A DNA stretch of 64,000 nucleotides, taken from contig JARVKI010000004.1 in NCBI GenBank assembly GCA_036674765.1, positions 186,001 through 250,000 on the forward strand, read 5' to 3'. The DNA comes from Seiridium cupressi. Taxonomy: Eukaryota > Ascomycota > Sordariomycetes > Amphisphaeriales > Sporocadaceae. How positions within the stretch are numbered: position 1 is the first letter of the stretch; the number at the start of each line of letters is the position of its first letter. The notes under the pieces were generated by a model. The model was not told the DNA's origin. It saw nothing but the letters and a program-made list of their open reading frames with translations, and made no database searches. Shown in pieces: positions 20,231 through 31,060 of the stretch. Position numbers and translations under genes: made by a program.

Positions 20231-22715
20231 TCACGAGACATGTAAAGGGGGCAGTCGGTTGCCCGCGTATTCCGGCTCGGACCGCAAACGCTCAAGTCGT
20301 ATCTTGGCTGCCTCAGTCCCGTCATCTGGGATTGCAATCTCGCGGAACCATGGATGCTCGAGCGCTTGTCTGGCCGTGATACGTTTACTCGGATCATATA
20401 CAAAGATCCTTTCGAGGAGATCCAGGAACAACTTCAGGAAGTTGCTGGAGGCGGGAATGATGTCCTGCAACGAAGATTAGCTACCCTGATACATAATGTG
20501 AGTACTTTATTATCACCTACCGATAACCGCTTCATATTCTTGACAAAGCGCCTCGAGGCACGTGTAGTGTCAGTAGTAGGATAATCCAGCTTGAACCGCT
20601 TGAAGTATCTGCCAGGGATTAGCTTTGCCTGCAGAAAATAGAGGGGTTGCCTTACTTCGCCGCCTGATTTCCGCCAGAACTGCTCCGAGAAGACATCTTG
20701 GAAACTTGCTGGATCAGTGGGGTATCGATCCGGCTGTCGCACACGTTCTCCATCATGGCAAGATGCTCAAGGTTGTCATGTGTCTGGAACAAGGCATCTC
20801 CAGTGAAGAACTCAACAAGGATACATCCTATGCTCCAAATATCACAAGGAAATGACCATCCCAAACCCAGTATGATCTCAGGAGCCCGATAATGCCGCGT
20901 GCTAACAACTGAGGAGTGATACTCATCCTCAAAGGTGGCGGAGCCAAAGTCGATGAGCCTGATCTCTGTATCCAGCAGTACTTTGCGCTGTGTAGCTTGC
21001 CTATTGATTCCAGCAGACGAAGAAGGTATCCGGCGGTTGTAGGTAAACGTTTGGTAAGCGTTGTCGCAAAGAAGGATATTCTCTGGCTTCAGGTCTGTAT
21101 GGACAAGATTCAGATCATGGAGGACTAGTATTTGTCAGTGAACGTTTAATGTGTGGTACGGGGTATGGTCCTTACACGCTACACTTGTGAAGAGTTGACG
21201 AGCAAAGCTCTGGATCTGACTGTTGGGAAAGGGGACGAAGTTGTTCAACTTCAGGAAGTCAAAGACACTTGAACCCAGGAGATCCATAACGATACAGATA
21301 TGACCACGATAGTCGAAGCAATCACGCAGGTGAATACACCGGTTGCGGTTTTCGGGATCGTTGGCCTTGAGTGTCTGCAGAACTCGCAGTTCAATTCTTG
21401 AAGCGTCGCGGTATTTCTGGACGGAGCGAATGATCTTGATCGCAACCAGTTTGCTCCTCTTGCGATCTCTGGCTTGGACGACCTTGCCAAATGTGCCTTG
21501 GCCAAGTAGTTTGATCATTTGATCTATGCAACACCATTAGTCTTCAAGGACGTGTAGGCACATATAGTTGGGGGGGGGAAGTCGCACATTGAGAAGTTAG
21601 CTCGGCATCGGGGACCACAATATAGTGGCCATCATCATCATCAACCTTGATGTTTTGGTATCTCTGGATTTTCATATTAGCGAGAGAAAAAAGCCTGCAC
21701 TACTCAAGTAACTCACGTCATTGACAACTCTAACAGCCACTTCACCGGACTTCTTGACCGGCTTCGACGGTGGCCTATAGCTTACGTAGTTCTCGTTGAA
21801 AACTTCGACTTCCCGGCGCTTTGCCTCTTGAGCAATTTGCTGTCGAGTCCGCTTTCGTTTCTGGCCCGTCTGTGGTGCCTCGTACTCGTGATGGCCATTA
21901 GAGGACAATGAACCTAAAGAGGTAGGGGCAGTGGTATTGTGTGTTGACGTTGTTCGGTCTGTCGACGTCGAGGTACTAGTTGGGGTGGCGATGTGCGAGC
22001 CATTGGTAGTGGTTCTGCCGTTCGACTGCTGGTACACGTCTTCCTTCCTCCGCTTCTTAGCGACATGTCGGCTCGCCTCTGAACCATTCGCCGTGCCATT
22101 CGTGTAAGTTCTAGTCGAGTGGTTCGATGCCGTATCTTTTATCTCGGAATCAGGCTCTGGGGTATCGTCGTCGATGACGATGATCTCCTTGGGCAGCCCA
22201 TTCCGGTAGAATGTATCCCAGTCAGGCTCTTTGGACCTTCGACGTTTCCTTGCGGGCGCCTCGGTGTGCTGGTGTTGCGACTGCACTGATGCGGCAGAGG
22301 CGGGCATGTTGCTGTAGTGGTTTGCGTCGAACCGGGGCGTAGAGGCGGAGTCTGTTCTGGTATAATCCTGAGTCTGTCTAGAGGCCGAGGTCACCGAGTG
22401 AGCAGGCGCCCCATTTGCCGTTGAGTTTCTGTACGGTTGCTGGGTTCCAGCATGAGCTGCGGTGGGATAATTGCTCGTGGCCGCGGAATTGTAGGTCGCG
22501 GTAGGAGCGTGTCGATTTAACGCAGTCGAAGCCGGTACGGTCGAGGCACTGGAGGTGGGGAGGATAGGGTTTGCTGGGGGGGCGGTTGGAACAGCGGGTG
22601 TTCGATAAGAAGTGCTATGGCTGTTATTTTGCAAGAATGGCGGATAATGGGAGTGCTGGTGAGGATGGCGGTAGTGGGGAGGGAGTGTGGCCGTTGCTGT
22701 TGTCGGCGTCGACAT
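20231..22715 (-). CDS. LAMMER-type dual-specificity protein kinase
   Basis: Six exons on the minus strand, 21717..22715, 21588..21663, 21176..21523, 20656..21124, 20521..20608 and 20231..20464, give 737 residues. Residues 1-330 are Ser/Thr/Pro/His-rich and disordered, with basic clusters (RKRRRSK, KKRRK) that may target the nucleus. The kinase domain has GQGTFG (366-371), Lys388 in [11 protein letters not shown] with catalytic Asp485, DFG (533-535), STRHYRAPE and the LAMMER signature as EHLAMMEN (594-601). Kinases of this CLK/Lkh1 class phosphorylate SR splicing factors and affect morphology and stress responses. The ATG at 22715 is the first Met of the frame; codons before it start only at TTG. 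All junctions restore conserved kinase sequence. Confidence 0.93.
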
Positions 22716-25700
22716 TGTTGAGAGGGTCAACTAGCAAGCCGTGAAGACCAAGGGACTTCAAGCCAGGAAAGGGAGAGCCCGATTAGTCTTGAGAATCCGG
22801 GGGTTCTATTGTCGATGGGCCGCTGGTCTTCCCACTGGAGTCCACGGCTTTCCGTCGCGGGAATGGCGACCCAGTAGGGATTGCTGGGCTCAAGGCTGAT
22901 AACGCTTTGGGGCTGTGGAGGCCAATGACTTCACTGACCGATAGACGGCCTACCGTGTGCTATGGTGCTGACTTGGCGCTGCTGCGGTGCTGGAGCGCTG
23001 AAGTTTTAGGTGCCAGCTGCTGAAGACACTAACTGAGCGGGTGAAGCTGCGCTAGTCCGGGTAATCCTTAGGGCAGATGGCGTGTAAGCAGAACAAGTCT
23101 GGGAACCAGAGGGATATGACCAAGTACGATCAACAGGAGCTGATCCTGTCTTACGTGTTTTTGAGGTATTGTTTTTTTCTTTTGTTCTTTGCCTTCGAGA
23201 TGTAGAGATTCTGCGCTTCCAAATTGTCGAGATTTGGTTTTGTTTGCGAGAGGCGGTCAAAACGTGGGTGCGGGCTGTAGATTGTCCTGGGCAGGTATCA
23301 ATCAAATTCTGGGAGTACGCAGCAGGTTGTATTGTGCCGTTGAGACCTGGATTTCGCAATGTAGTTCAATGGGATGCTGGAAAGCGCCCTAACAATCTGT
23401 GTATATCGAAACGTGCCGGACAAGACCATGTGCCGAAAATACACAAGCCTTTCCGGTGGCTTGAGCAGCGAGTTCCTAAGTCGACTAGAAGGAGTCGTCG
23501 ACGGGTCGAATGTGCCTGCAGAGCAGTAGCACCTAGGGCGAGGGCATTCCGCTTGGGTTGCGAACAGGACAGAGCCGCGGAGAAATCTGGGCCACAACTG
23601 AATGGCGGTAGGGGTTGTCACGACATTGGTCGGAAGAGAGAGCGAGAGTTGCTGTTCTCTACGTTGACTTGTTTCTTCTTCGTCAGTCAGTCGTCCACGG
23701 TGAAGAGATCAATGGGCAGCACATGTGGAGTCTCAATGTAAACCTTGGTGAGGTTCACAGCAGAGGGCACCTGGTACAGTACGAGTTGAGCTATTGCCAC
23801 GGTGGGTGCATTCACCTTCAATTAACTCTGCCCACCCTTCGGGCCTCATTCATTCACGCTTCCCTGACGGTCCCTGGTCCTGGAGACGCTGTACTGTTAA
23901 GGTGCAGTTGTGCACCCAGCCATACTCCGCCGTACACTTTGAACGACATGTGGCCCTTTGTGCTGCTTGCAATGAATCGCTGTCACTCTCCTGCACCTGA
24001 ATTCACAGTAGCCGTGATGCACTGCACTCGTCTTCTGAAAGGGGCTTGTCCCAAGACGGCTCTTCTGGAGTTCTCTAACAAGTCGCAGGTATTGGTCAGA
24101 CCCGGCTGGTCGTGCCCTTTGTTTTGCTCCTTTGGCACTGTGCAAACACTCCAACCAGACCCAATGCAATGGCTACATGTATGGATCAGGAATCCCCGCT
24201 AATTCTCGTCATGTCATCTCGAGGAACAGCCCTGATCAATGCGGTTGCCCTGGGCTGAACTCCCTCACAGCAGTTGCTATGGTGCTACCAATTACTTCCC
24301 ATCCAGCTTTGTCTGCAAACTCTCTTCCGTCACTGCCGCTGTCACAGTCCAGTTGGCCTTTGGTTCCAAGGGCGCACATTGCCTCTTCTAGAAGCCGAAG
24401 CCGCCTGGCAACGTCTGCCGAACCCTTGCGTCTCACTCGCCCACTGCGATCTGACAGTCGGAGGATCAGTGCCCCTCACGCCACGGAATGTGCCTGACAT
24501 GCTGGTTGGCCAGCCAGAGGGACCCTACGCGGCACCAACAGCCAGACGGCCATTCAGGACCTGGAGAATTTCTCTCTGGACGACACCATCTTGCACCTCC
24601 GGTCTGCTACGGCCAGAGGGTTTGAACGAAAGTTCTAGGGCCCCTCGTCGAATCATGCTGCCAGTATCAGTCGCCTATGCACATCTTGCAGTAGCTCCAT
24701 GCTCCTCACCACATGGCTTGGCGGACCCTCGGACCAAGGCTGCTTTCTGTCCACGCTTTCATCATCGTGAATTTACACGGCCTGGTGAACATTCCATACG
24801 CTGGGCCGGTCCGGGTCTCACTGCCCTTGGCCCAGCCTTTGACCAGTTGTCTAGGCTGACTCAAGCAGACTCGACCTTTCAACACTGCCCAGGGGGCGCA
24901 AATCTCTTCCGGGCCTGTGCAATAGGGGAGGGAGAAAGAAGGACCTCGTCTATTATGGTAAACTTGTCCCATTTGCGGTCAACAGTGCTTGATACCTGTG
25001 CCCTCAATGCGGCTTACCATTTACTGCACCTGTTCAACGCCTGCATATCACGGATCTTTTACTACCGGATTCAGCGTACTTCCACCACAAAGCTGTGCTC
25101 GTTAATTGCTTCGCCAATAATAGCATCTGAATCACGTCTCTACCGGATGCATCCAAACGGCCTATTGACATCCTAGCAGCCTATGTGATTGAATCCTCTT
25201 GCGGGCATGACGTCCTTGGATTCACAACTTAATCTTTTCTTAGTGTAGTCGTTCCTGTTCCCCACCAATTGTCAGGATCTCCGCGCCTCAACGGCAGGCT
25301 CTTGCCTACATTGGCATGCCCACGGATCATCCAATCCTTGAAACATATTTATATGCTCGGATGCGGGTTAACCACGAGAATCTTGCAACACGCGTGTCTC
25401 GCCTAGGACGAGGCTTTTCTGTATCTTTCCCCAGTCAAAACAAATCCCACAAGCCCCGCTTCTGGGTTCAGATGACAGTCCTGCAGTGCATCGACCTGTC
25501 GAGGTGGCAAGTCTCACTTAATGGGGGTGTGGCCCCTCCTGATGGCAGTGAGCAGTGAGCCTACTAGATCCGGTGTCGTTGGATCCGTTTCTTCGTGGGC
25601 CGCAGCCAGCAAAGCCAGATGAAATCATATTGCCTTTAGCGGACCACTTGGCTCGAGTCGGCTCGCTGTAAGCAAACCCCTCGGGGGTTCACTCTTGGGC

Positions 25701-26917
25701 AGGATGCGTAACCGTTGTTGTACGAATTTGCCTTGCCAACGTTGCACTCCTACACATTTTAGGCATTTCTACAGCGTCGGCTCTACGGCCTGATTGATGG
25801 ACTTCCGCATTGCTGCAAGTCTGCTTCAGCTGTCATCGCCCAGCCCTTCAAGGGCGCACTGTCCCTCAGGCAGCCTCAAAGTCTGGAGAGCTTTCAGATT
25901 AATGTTCAGCATGTAACACCCACAGCCGACCCTGCCGACAAGTCGACAACACCCAGCATCACCTGCCAAAGTCAGCAGGCTACCATTTCCGATGTTCCCT
26001 GAACTGACAGGTCGCATCTTAGCCCAGTCGCCACAGCGAATTGAAAAGGGTCAAGCGGCGTACTGAAATGTCCCCAATGTAATCTCCCGAATGATGTGAT
26101 GCTCTTACGTGGAAGCATACCTAATGTCTCGCTTCAAAGCACAACCTATGAGGCGTTCAGTGTAACGCTTTGAACTGATCGCGGTTGCTCGTCGTTTCTG
26201 GCAGCACAAGTAGTAAGTTAGGTGGCATACTTGTTCCTGTGCCACGCATTTCTCCAATAACGCTTTCAAAGTTGAACGTGACAAAACAACATGACCAATC
26301 GCACTGCTTCGAAGCAGTTCGATCTACCATGCTGTCGAGGTCTTGACTAGAGCCTTGGGGTCTTTCCACAACACTTCGTCATCATGGAGCTCTATACAGA
26401 GAGTACAGCAACTGGATATTGTTGCCTTCATGTTCGCACAGGCTAGTTGCTTCGAAAGCATACAAGCCATCATAGGCCTACATTGTTCCACATGTCAGGC
26501 GGTTAGCAGCATTTTCAAGCCCGAGGCCGTTGCGTCGTACAGACTACACGAGAGCGATAGACCGTCATATTGTGACTACATTAACATCAGTCCGAGATGT
26601 ATCATGCGGTGATCATATAGGAGGATAGTCTGAAGTTCGAGGTGTCAGTGATAGCCAGTCCGCAACACTATGACAGCAAGCGGTACCACACCATTTTATA
26701 CTTTCTAGATTATATGGGCTATCTGAGACCGTTCAAACGCCTCATCCGAAGTGGCTCAGAAAGTCGGGCATACCGCCACAATGGTTCGCCGGTCAAAGAG
26801 AGAAAAACGCCGTCCCAATGCAATCCAACGCAAGCGCAAAAGAATCTCGACCACAATGGAAGGAGTACATTAGGGTCTGCCTATCCCCCAACAACGTGAG
26901 GGCATCATGTTTTGAAC
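22716..26917. other. 4.2-kb gap upstream of the LAMMER kinase
   Basis: The first kilobase is probably the kinase promoter and a long 5' UTR. 23169-25176 carries three consecutive long plus-strand open stretches (190, 195 and 300 codons, the last without an early ATG). Their Pro/Ser/Arg/Cys/His-rich translations match nothing I know. The strand is C/T-rich. I do not call a gene; a non-coding transcript or lineage-specific ORF is possible. Confidence 0.4.
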
Positions 26918-28168
26918 TCAGATACCGCGGTTGAATACCACCATGCCGCCCTCGCCGCCACGTCCTGCGAACTCCTCCTCCAGCCTGTCGGCACTGATGC
27001 GCTGTCTTGTTGGAAACGCTGCCAACGCAAGCGGTAGTGCGATATAGCTCATGCCTAAGATCAATCCCAAGTTGACGGGTGTCGTGTACTTCGGGTTCTT
27101 CTTCAGCCACTCCGTCTGCTGCAGCTTGACCAGAATCAACGGCGGAACAACCATGATCGGACTACTGTTCAAGACTCTGCTCAGCGCCGTCTCCGAAACT
27201 GCCAGTGTAGCTGCCTTCTTGCTCTTTCCAAGGGACGGCACATCGTTCTCGGCTTTGCCTTCGGCGGCCAGCTTCGCCTTGTCGGCCTCGGACAGTACAG
27301 GAAAGACGTCGATTCCGGTGCGCATCTCCTCACCTCGCATCAAGAAAACGTTCAAGGCACCAGCGGACGCTACTGCAGCGAAGGGCACAAGACGACCGAG
27401 AATAGTGCGAGTGGCCGGCGAGACACGCTTAAGGCGAGGGACAAGCGAGTTCAGTCCTACCGCCACCGAACACGATGCGCCGACGGCGAGAAAGTAGGAC
27501 TGTGCGACTTTCCCCCATGATAAGGGAGAAGACTTGTTGGCGTTCGCGTTGTTGATTGCGACGTTGAGGGATTGATTGGCTACCTGCCAGCCGATCGTTC
27601 CAGCTGTCTACACCGCGCCATGCTCATCAGCGGATATTCCCAGCGACAAATTCAGGAGCGGGAGCTCTCAACATACTCCAAGGCCTGGCGTAAGCATACC
27701 CGCGGTGACCACCAAGTTGGACAGCACGAAGCAGGACATTCGGAAGGGTAGGAGGACTGGCTCGCCCGTATCTGTGTTAGAGCTTCAAGTCAGCCCCCCG
27801 TCGAATGCTCTCATCGTCGTGTTTTCGCGCTCGTACCAGGGTGTAACGTAGAATCCACGATCTTCTTCGCATGCCACAGCTCCGGAGTCATGGTCTTGAT
27901 CTCGCCATTCTTGTACTTGACGAGCAAGCTCTTTGCGTCGTCGAGTCCTTGTTTGCCAGCGAAAAGGGTCCTGCAGCGCGCGCAAGCAGCAGTATGTCAG
28001 TGGCCGTGTGCACCAAACCCTGAAAGAACCACCAAATGAATCTCTAAACAGAACAGAAGCTTACCTCGGATCCGTGAGGCCTGCGGTCTGCTGCACGCGG
28101 CCCCAGTAGGTGCTGAGATTGTACCGCGACTCGGGCAGCTCCCGATTGCCTGGTAGTGAAGCCGACAT
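26918..28168 (-). CDS. Sideroflexin, mitochondrial inner-membrane carrier
   Basis: Four exons on the minus strand, 28065..28168, 27837..27970, 27677..27771 and 26918..27607, give 340 residues, close to the family size of about 320-340. The N-terminus MSASLPGNRELPESRYNLST leads into TYWGRV and TLFAG. The family hallmark HPDTGE is at 78-83, split by intron 2. Several membrane segments follow, including SYFLAVGASCSVAVGLN and VPFAAVASAGALNVFLMR, then SPIMVVPPLILVKLQ and YIALPLALAAFP. Sideroflexins sit in the mitochondrial inner membrane; animal members carry serine for one-carbon metabolism, and the yeast homologue is Fsf1. Residues 180-215 form a charged loop of low conservation. Substrate in fungi is inferred. 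Confidence 0.93.
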
Positions 28169-28825
28169 GTTTCTTGTCGCTCTCCTCGCCTACCTTCTGG
28201 GCCAACAAATTCTTGGACGGATAACGAGACGGGAGCAGAGCGCGAAGCTGGCGAGACCAGCCAACGCAAGGCGTGAGAATGCTTAACAACTATTCTGGGA
28301 GCTTTCGGCGCAAGAGCCCGTCAATTGGCCAGTGCCAGCGGTGAAAGAGTCCGGCGAAATTGAGGGGCCGACTTCGCAGGTGCACCTTTTAGCACTGAAC
28401 CCCGCTATTACTTCCCGCGATAGCGCATCGTGAACCGCTACAAGCCGTCTAATTACGAGAAAAATGACCGTGAATACATAATGGAGTCCATTCACATGGA
28501 TCTTCTAGGGCGCATCGTACGTTGGGTATCGCGGTTGACTAGTAAAGATAAAGTCGTCCTACAGAGAATCGCAGGTCTTCGCTACACAGACTGCCATGCC
28601 TACCTAATACATGCTGGTCATTTTCCAGATGGCATTCCTAATAGTGAAAGAAAGCAAAAGACTTGAATATGGCCTAGAGGGAGGGCTTTGAACCGTTGTT
28701 CAAAACAATATCATTGAGTAATATAACATGCTGGCGTGACCAAACCAGCATAACTCAAATAAAAAGAAGGGAAAAAAAGAAAAAAGAAATATTAAACACT
28801 GTTGGCAATCAATGGCAAAATGTTT
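28169..28825. other. Intergenic region between sideroflexin and tRNA-Arg
   Basis: Includes the sideroflexin promoter and the 3' flank of the tRNA gene. No other gene is seen. Confidence 0.5.
28772..28820 (-). terminator. RNA polymerase III terminator tracts after tRNA-Arg
   Basis: On the transcribed strand a T4 run (28820-28817) starts six bases after the tRNA 3' end. Longer runs of six and seven T residues separated by one C lie at 28785-28772 as a back-up. Confidence 0.55.
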
Positions 28826-28914
28826 CGACCTACGCAGGATTCGAACCTGCAATCTTCAGAGATTGCGATTTCAGTGGACCGAAATCTGACGCGATACCAT
28901 TTCGCCAGCAGGCC
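28826..28914 (-). tRNA. tRNA-Arg (anticodon UCG) with a 17-nt intron
   Basis: The minus strand folds into a cloverleaf. The acceptor stem GGCCTGC/GTAGGTC contains two G-U pairs. A GCG/CGC D-stem follows, then anticodon stem TCAGA/TCTGA and T-arm GCAGG-TTCGAAT-CCTGC. The anticodon TCG is at 28882-28880 and the intron at 28878-28862, in the canonical place one base 3' of the anticodon. Intron bases GAAATC can pair with GATTTC across the anticodon, as expected for a splicing substrate. G at 28826 is the discriminator base. Confidence 0.93.
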
Positions 28915-31060
28915 GGTCGAATTCATGTAAGGATCTTCATTAAAAGAGTCTATGATACATATAGCTGAAGACCCACCGGCCTGAAAGAATAGCTGCTCTG
29001 CGTAAAGCTAACGTCGTGTCTCCTCTGTACCAACATTGGCCACTTATTGTTATGCCGTCCTAAGTAAAACCACTGCCATTATCCATGAGATGTATATGGC
29101 ATATATTGAGCACTGGAATACATTAAGGTCACGGAGTTACATGGCAGAGGGGACTCCGTGCCCTTCCATACACGTGGTCAATTTTGCTTGCTTCTTCTTC
29201 GACTAGTCCTACTCATCCTGATCTGTCGCAAACTGTATTTGTTTTTTATTGATTACTGCTTCCAATTTGCACCTTGTGTGAAGAGATCGCGAATTCAAAA
29301 GTACCAGCACAGCAAACTTCCAAAGCAACGGCTATTCCTGGTGCGGCAAACTGTATGAACCTGTGATATTGGGAATCTACTCGAAACCTGCAATGGCAAC
29401 AGCGGAGCCAGTCGGCTTCCCACAAAATAACAAAACAACTTACTGGAGCATTTACGCACGCTGAATTTCTAGGAGGCTCACTGATGATGTGAAATGTCAT
29501 GTAGTTACTCACGCTTCCAGAGTATAACCGGCCATTATGTGCACATGATGCACGACTACGCTAACCTAGTCCGCAGGTGTCTCGATTGCGCATATATGTC
29601 ACCCTGCACCTCAGCCAGATACGTTAAACCACACATACTTGCGCTAACTCTTAGCCTTTCCTCGCCTTTTAATCATCTACACATTCGATCTCTGTGATTG
29701 TGGAAACATGTCCCTTGGCGGTCCGTTCCCAACCCCTGCTCATCTCTTGTTGCCCTCCCCGGCCACTTTCTCAATTGAAATCCGGCCAAGCATATGCCTC
29801 CATCTGCTAACATCTCTGCGTTTCTTCGAGGGCAATTCTACCGGGAAATATCCCAAACTCTGTCTCTGTCAAAGTGCCGTCATCAACCCCTGTTGGTCTT
29901 TGATGGCAAGAGTCATTATCTCAATGCCTCTGCGGCCTTCCCTTACCTCGCCAACCTGCCCGCACATTGAGATCGTGGAGTTTTGCTAGGTATTTCCGGC
30001 TGCCAATGTGCGGTTTCAATGCAACACTACTTCCGCTATTGTGTACGAACTCTCAATGGTCCGGCGGGTCGACATCTCAGCCATAATCGATTACATCTTA
30101 CCCCGTATCAGAGAATAATATATGATATCTTTTGGTAAATCCGTTGCTTCCTGTTATATTGCCGAATGATACCAGTAGTTGACATATTGGTTTGCAGACA
30201 AGCTTCAATATGTGAAATAAAGTGTGTTCATCTTTTATCTAAGCGAACCAACATGATGAAAATATTCGCCATAGGTAATGCGAGTAGTGCTTTCCTTCAT
30301 CTTAGCTGCTACATGGCAAAATCCATATCAAAGCCACCACGGAATGTTGAACGTTTGGGAGGTCGAATCAATTAACTTCTCAATAGATCTTGGGAAAGTC
30401 CATCAAATTGATGACCTTAAACACCACGGACAAACAAGGAGTCCATAAAGCCAATGTCCCATCCATGACACTGGACCGATCATGGCCGCATGATAGAGCA
30501 TATTCTCCCTTCGAAGATGCTGTGCGGCTACTGAGTCATCTCGACGACAGGGTCAGGTGCCGGGTGAGCAAGAAATATACGTATATAAGAAAGATAAAAT
30601 AAAAACTGGACCAAATGGGGTGCGATTTTTAGGAACCCTAGAACTTCGTTCCGACAAAACACAACATTAGGCGTGATGGCAATCCAGTCTTCGATGAACA
30701 TAGAACAGCTGTTACGTAATACATCTGCTTCGCATCACTGATCATACCTGGAATTTCTCGTCTATTTAGTATGCTAGGAGAGAATATTCTGCGCTGTATG
30801 CTCGTATCCACTGCATATCTGGGTGGCGAGACTGTCAAAGCTCATTAATATCTTATATTCCGCCAAACAATGCTACATATCATGCCCTTCCCGAGCCCAG
30901 AGTCTAGCATCGCGTCTTACGCTGAACAACCATGGTGTCCAGCAAGGGTCTCGCAGGTCACTATAAATCGCATAATAAACATGAAAAGTGAGTCTGGCCA
31001 ATACGAAACCCCAAAGAAAAGGTTTGCATTGAAGCTGGGGCATCGGCGCCAAGATGAACC
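28915..31060. other. 2.1-kb intergenic region
   Basis: Holds the tRNA 5' flank and the 3' flank of the GNAT gene. A 58-codon plus frame at 29794-29970 has a protein-like composition (QPLLVFDGKSHYLNASAAFP) and could be a gene relic. Nothing else is supported. Confidence 0.4.
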
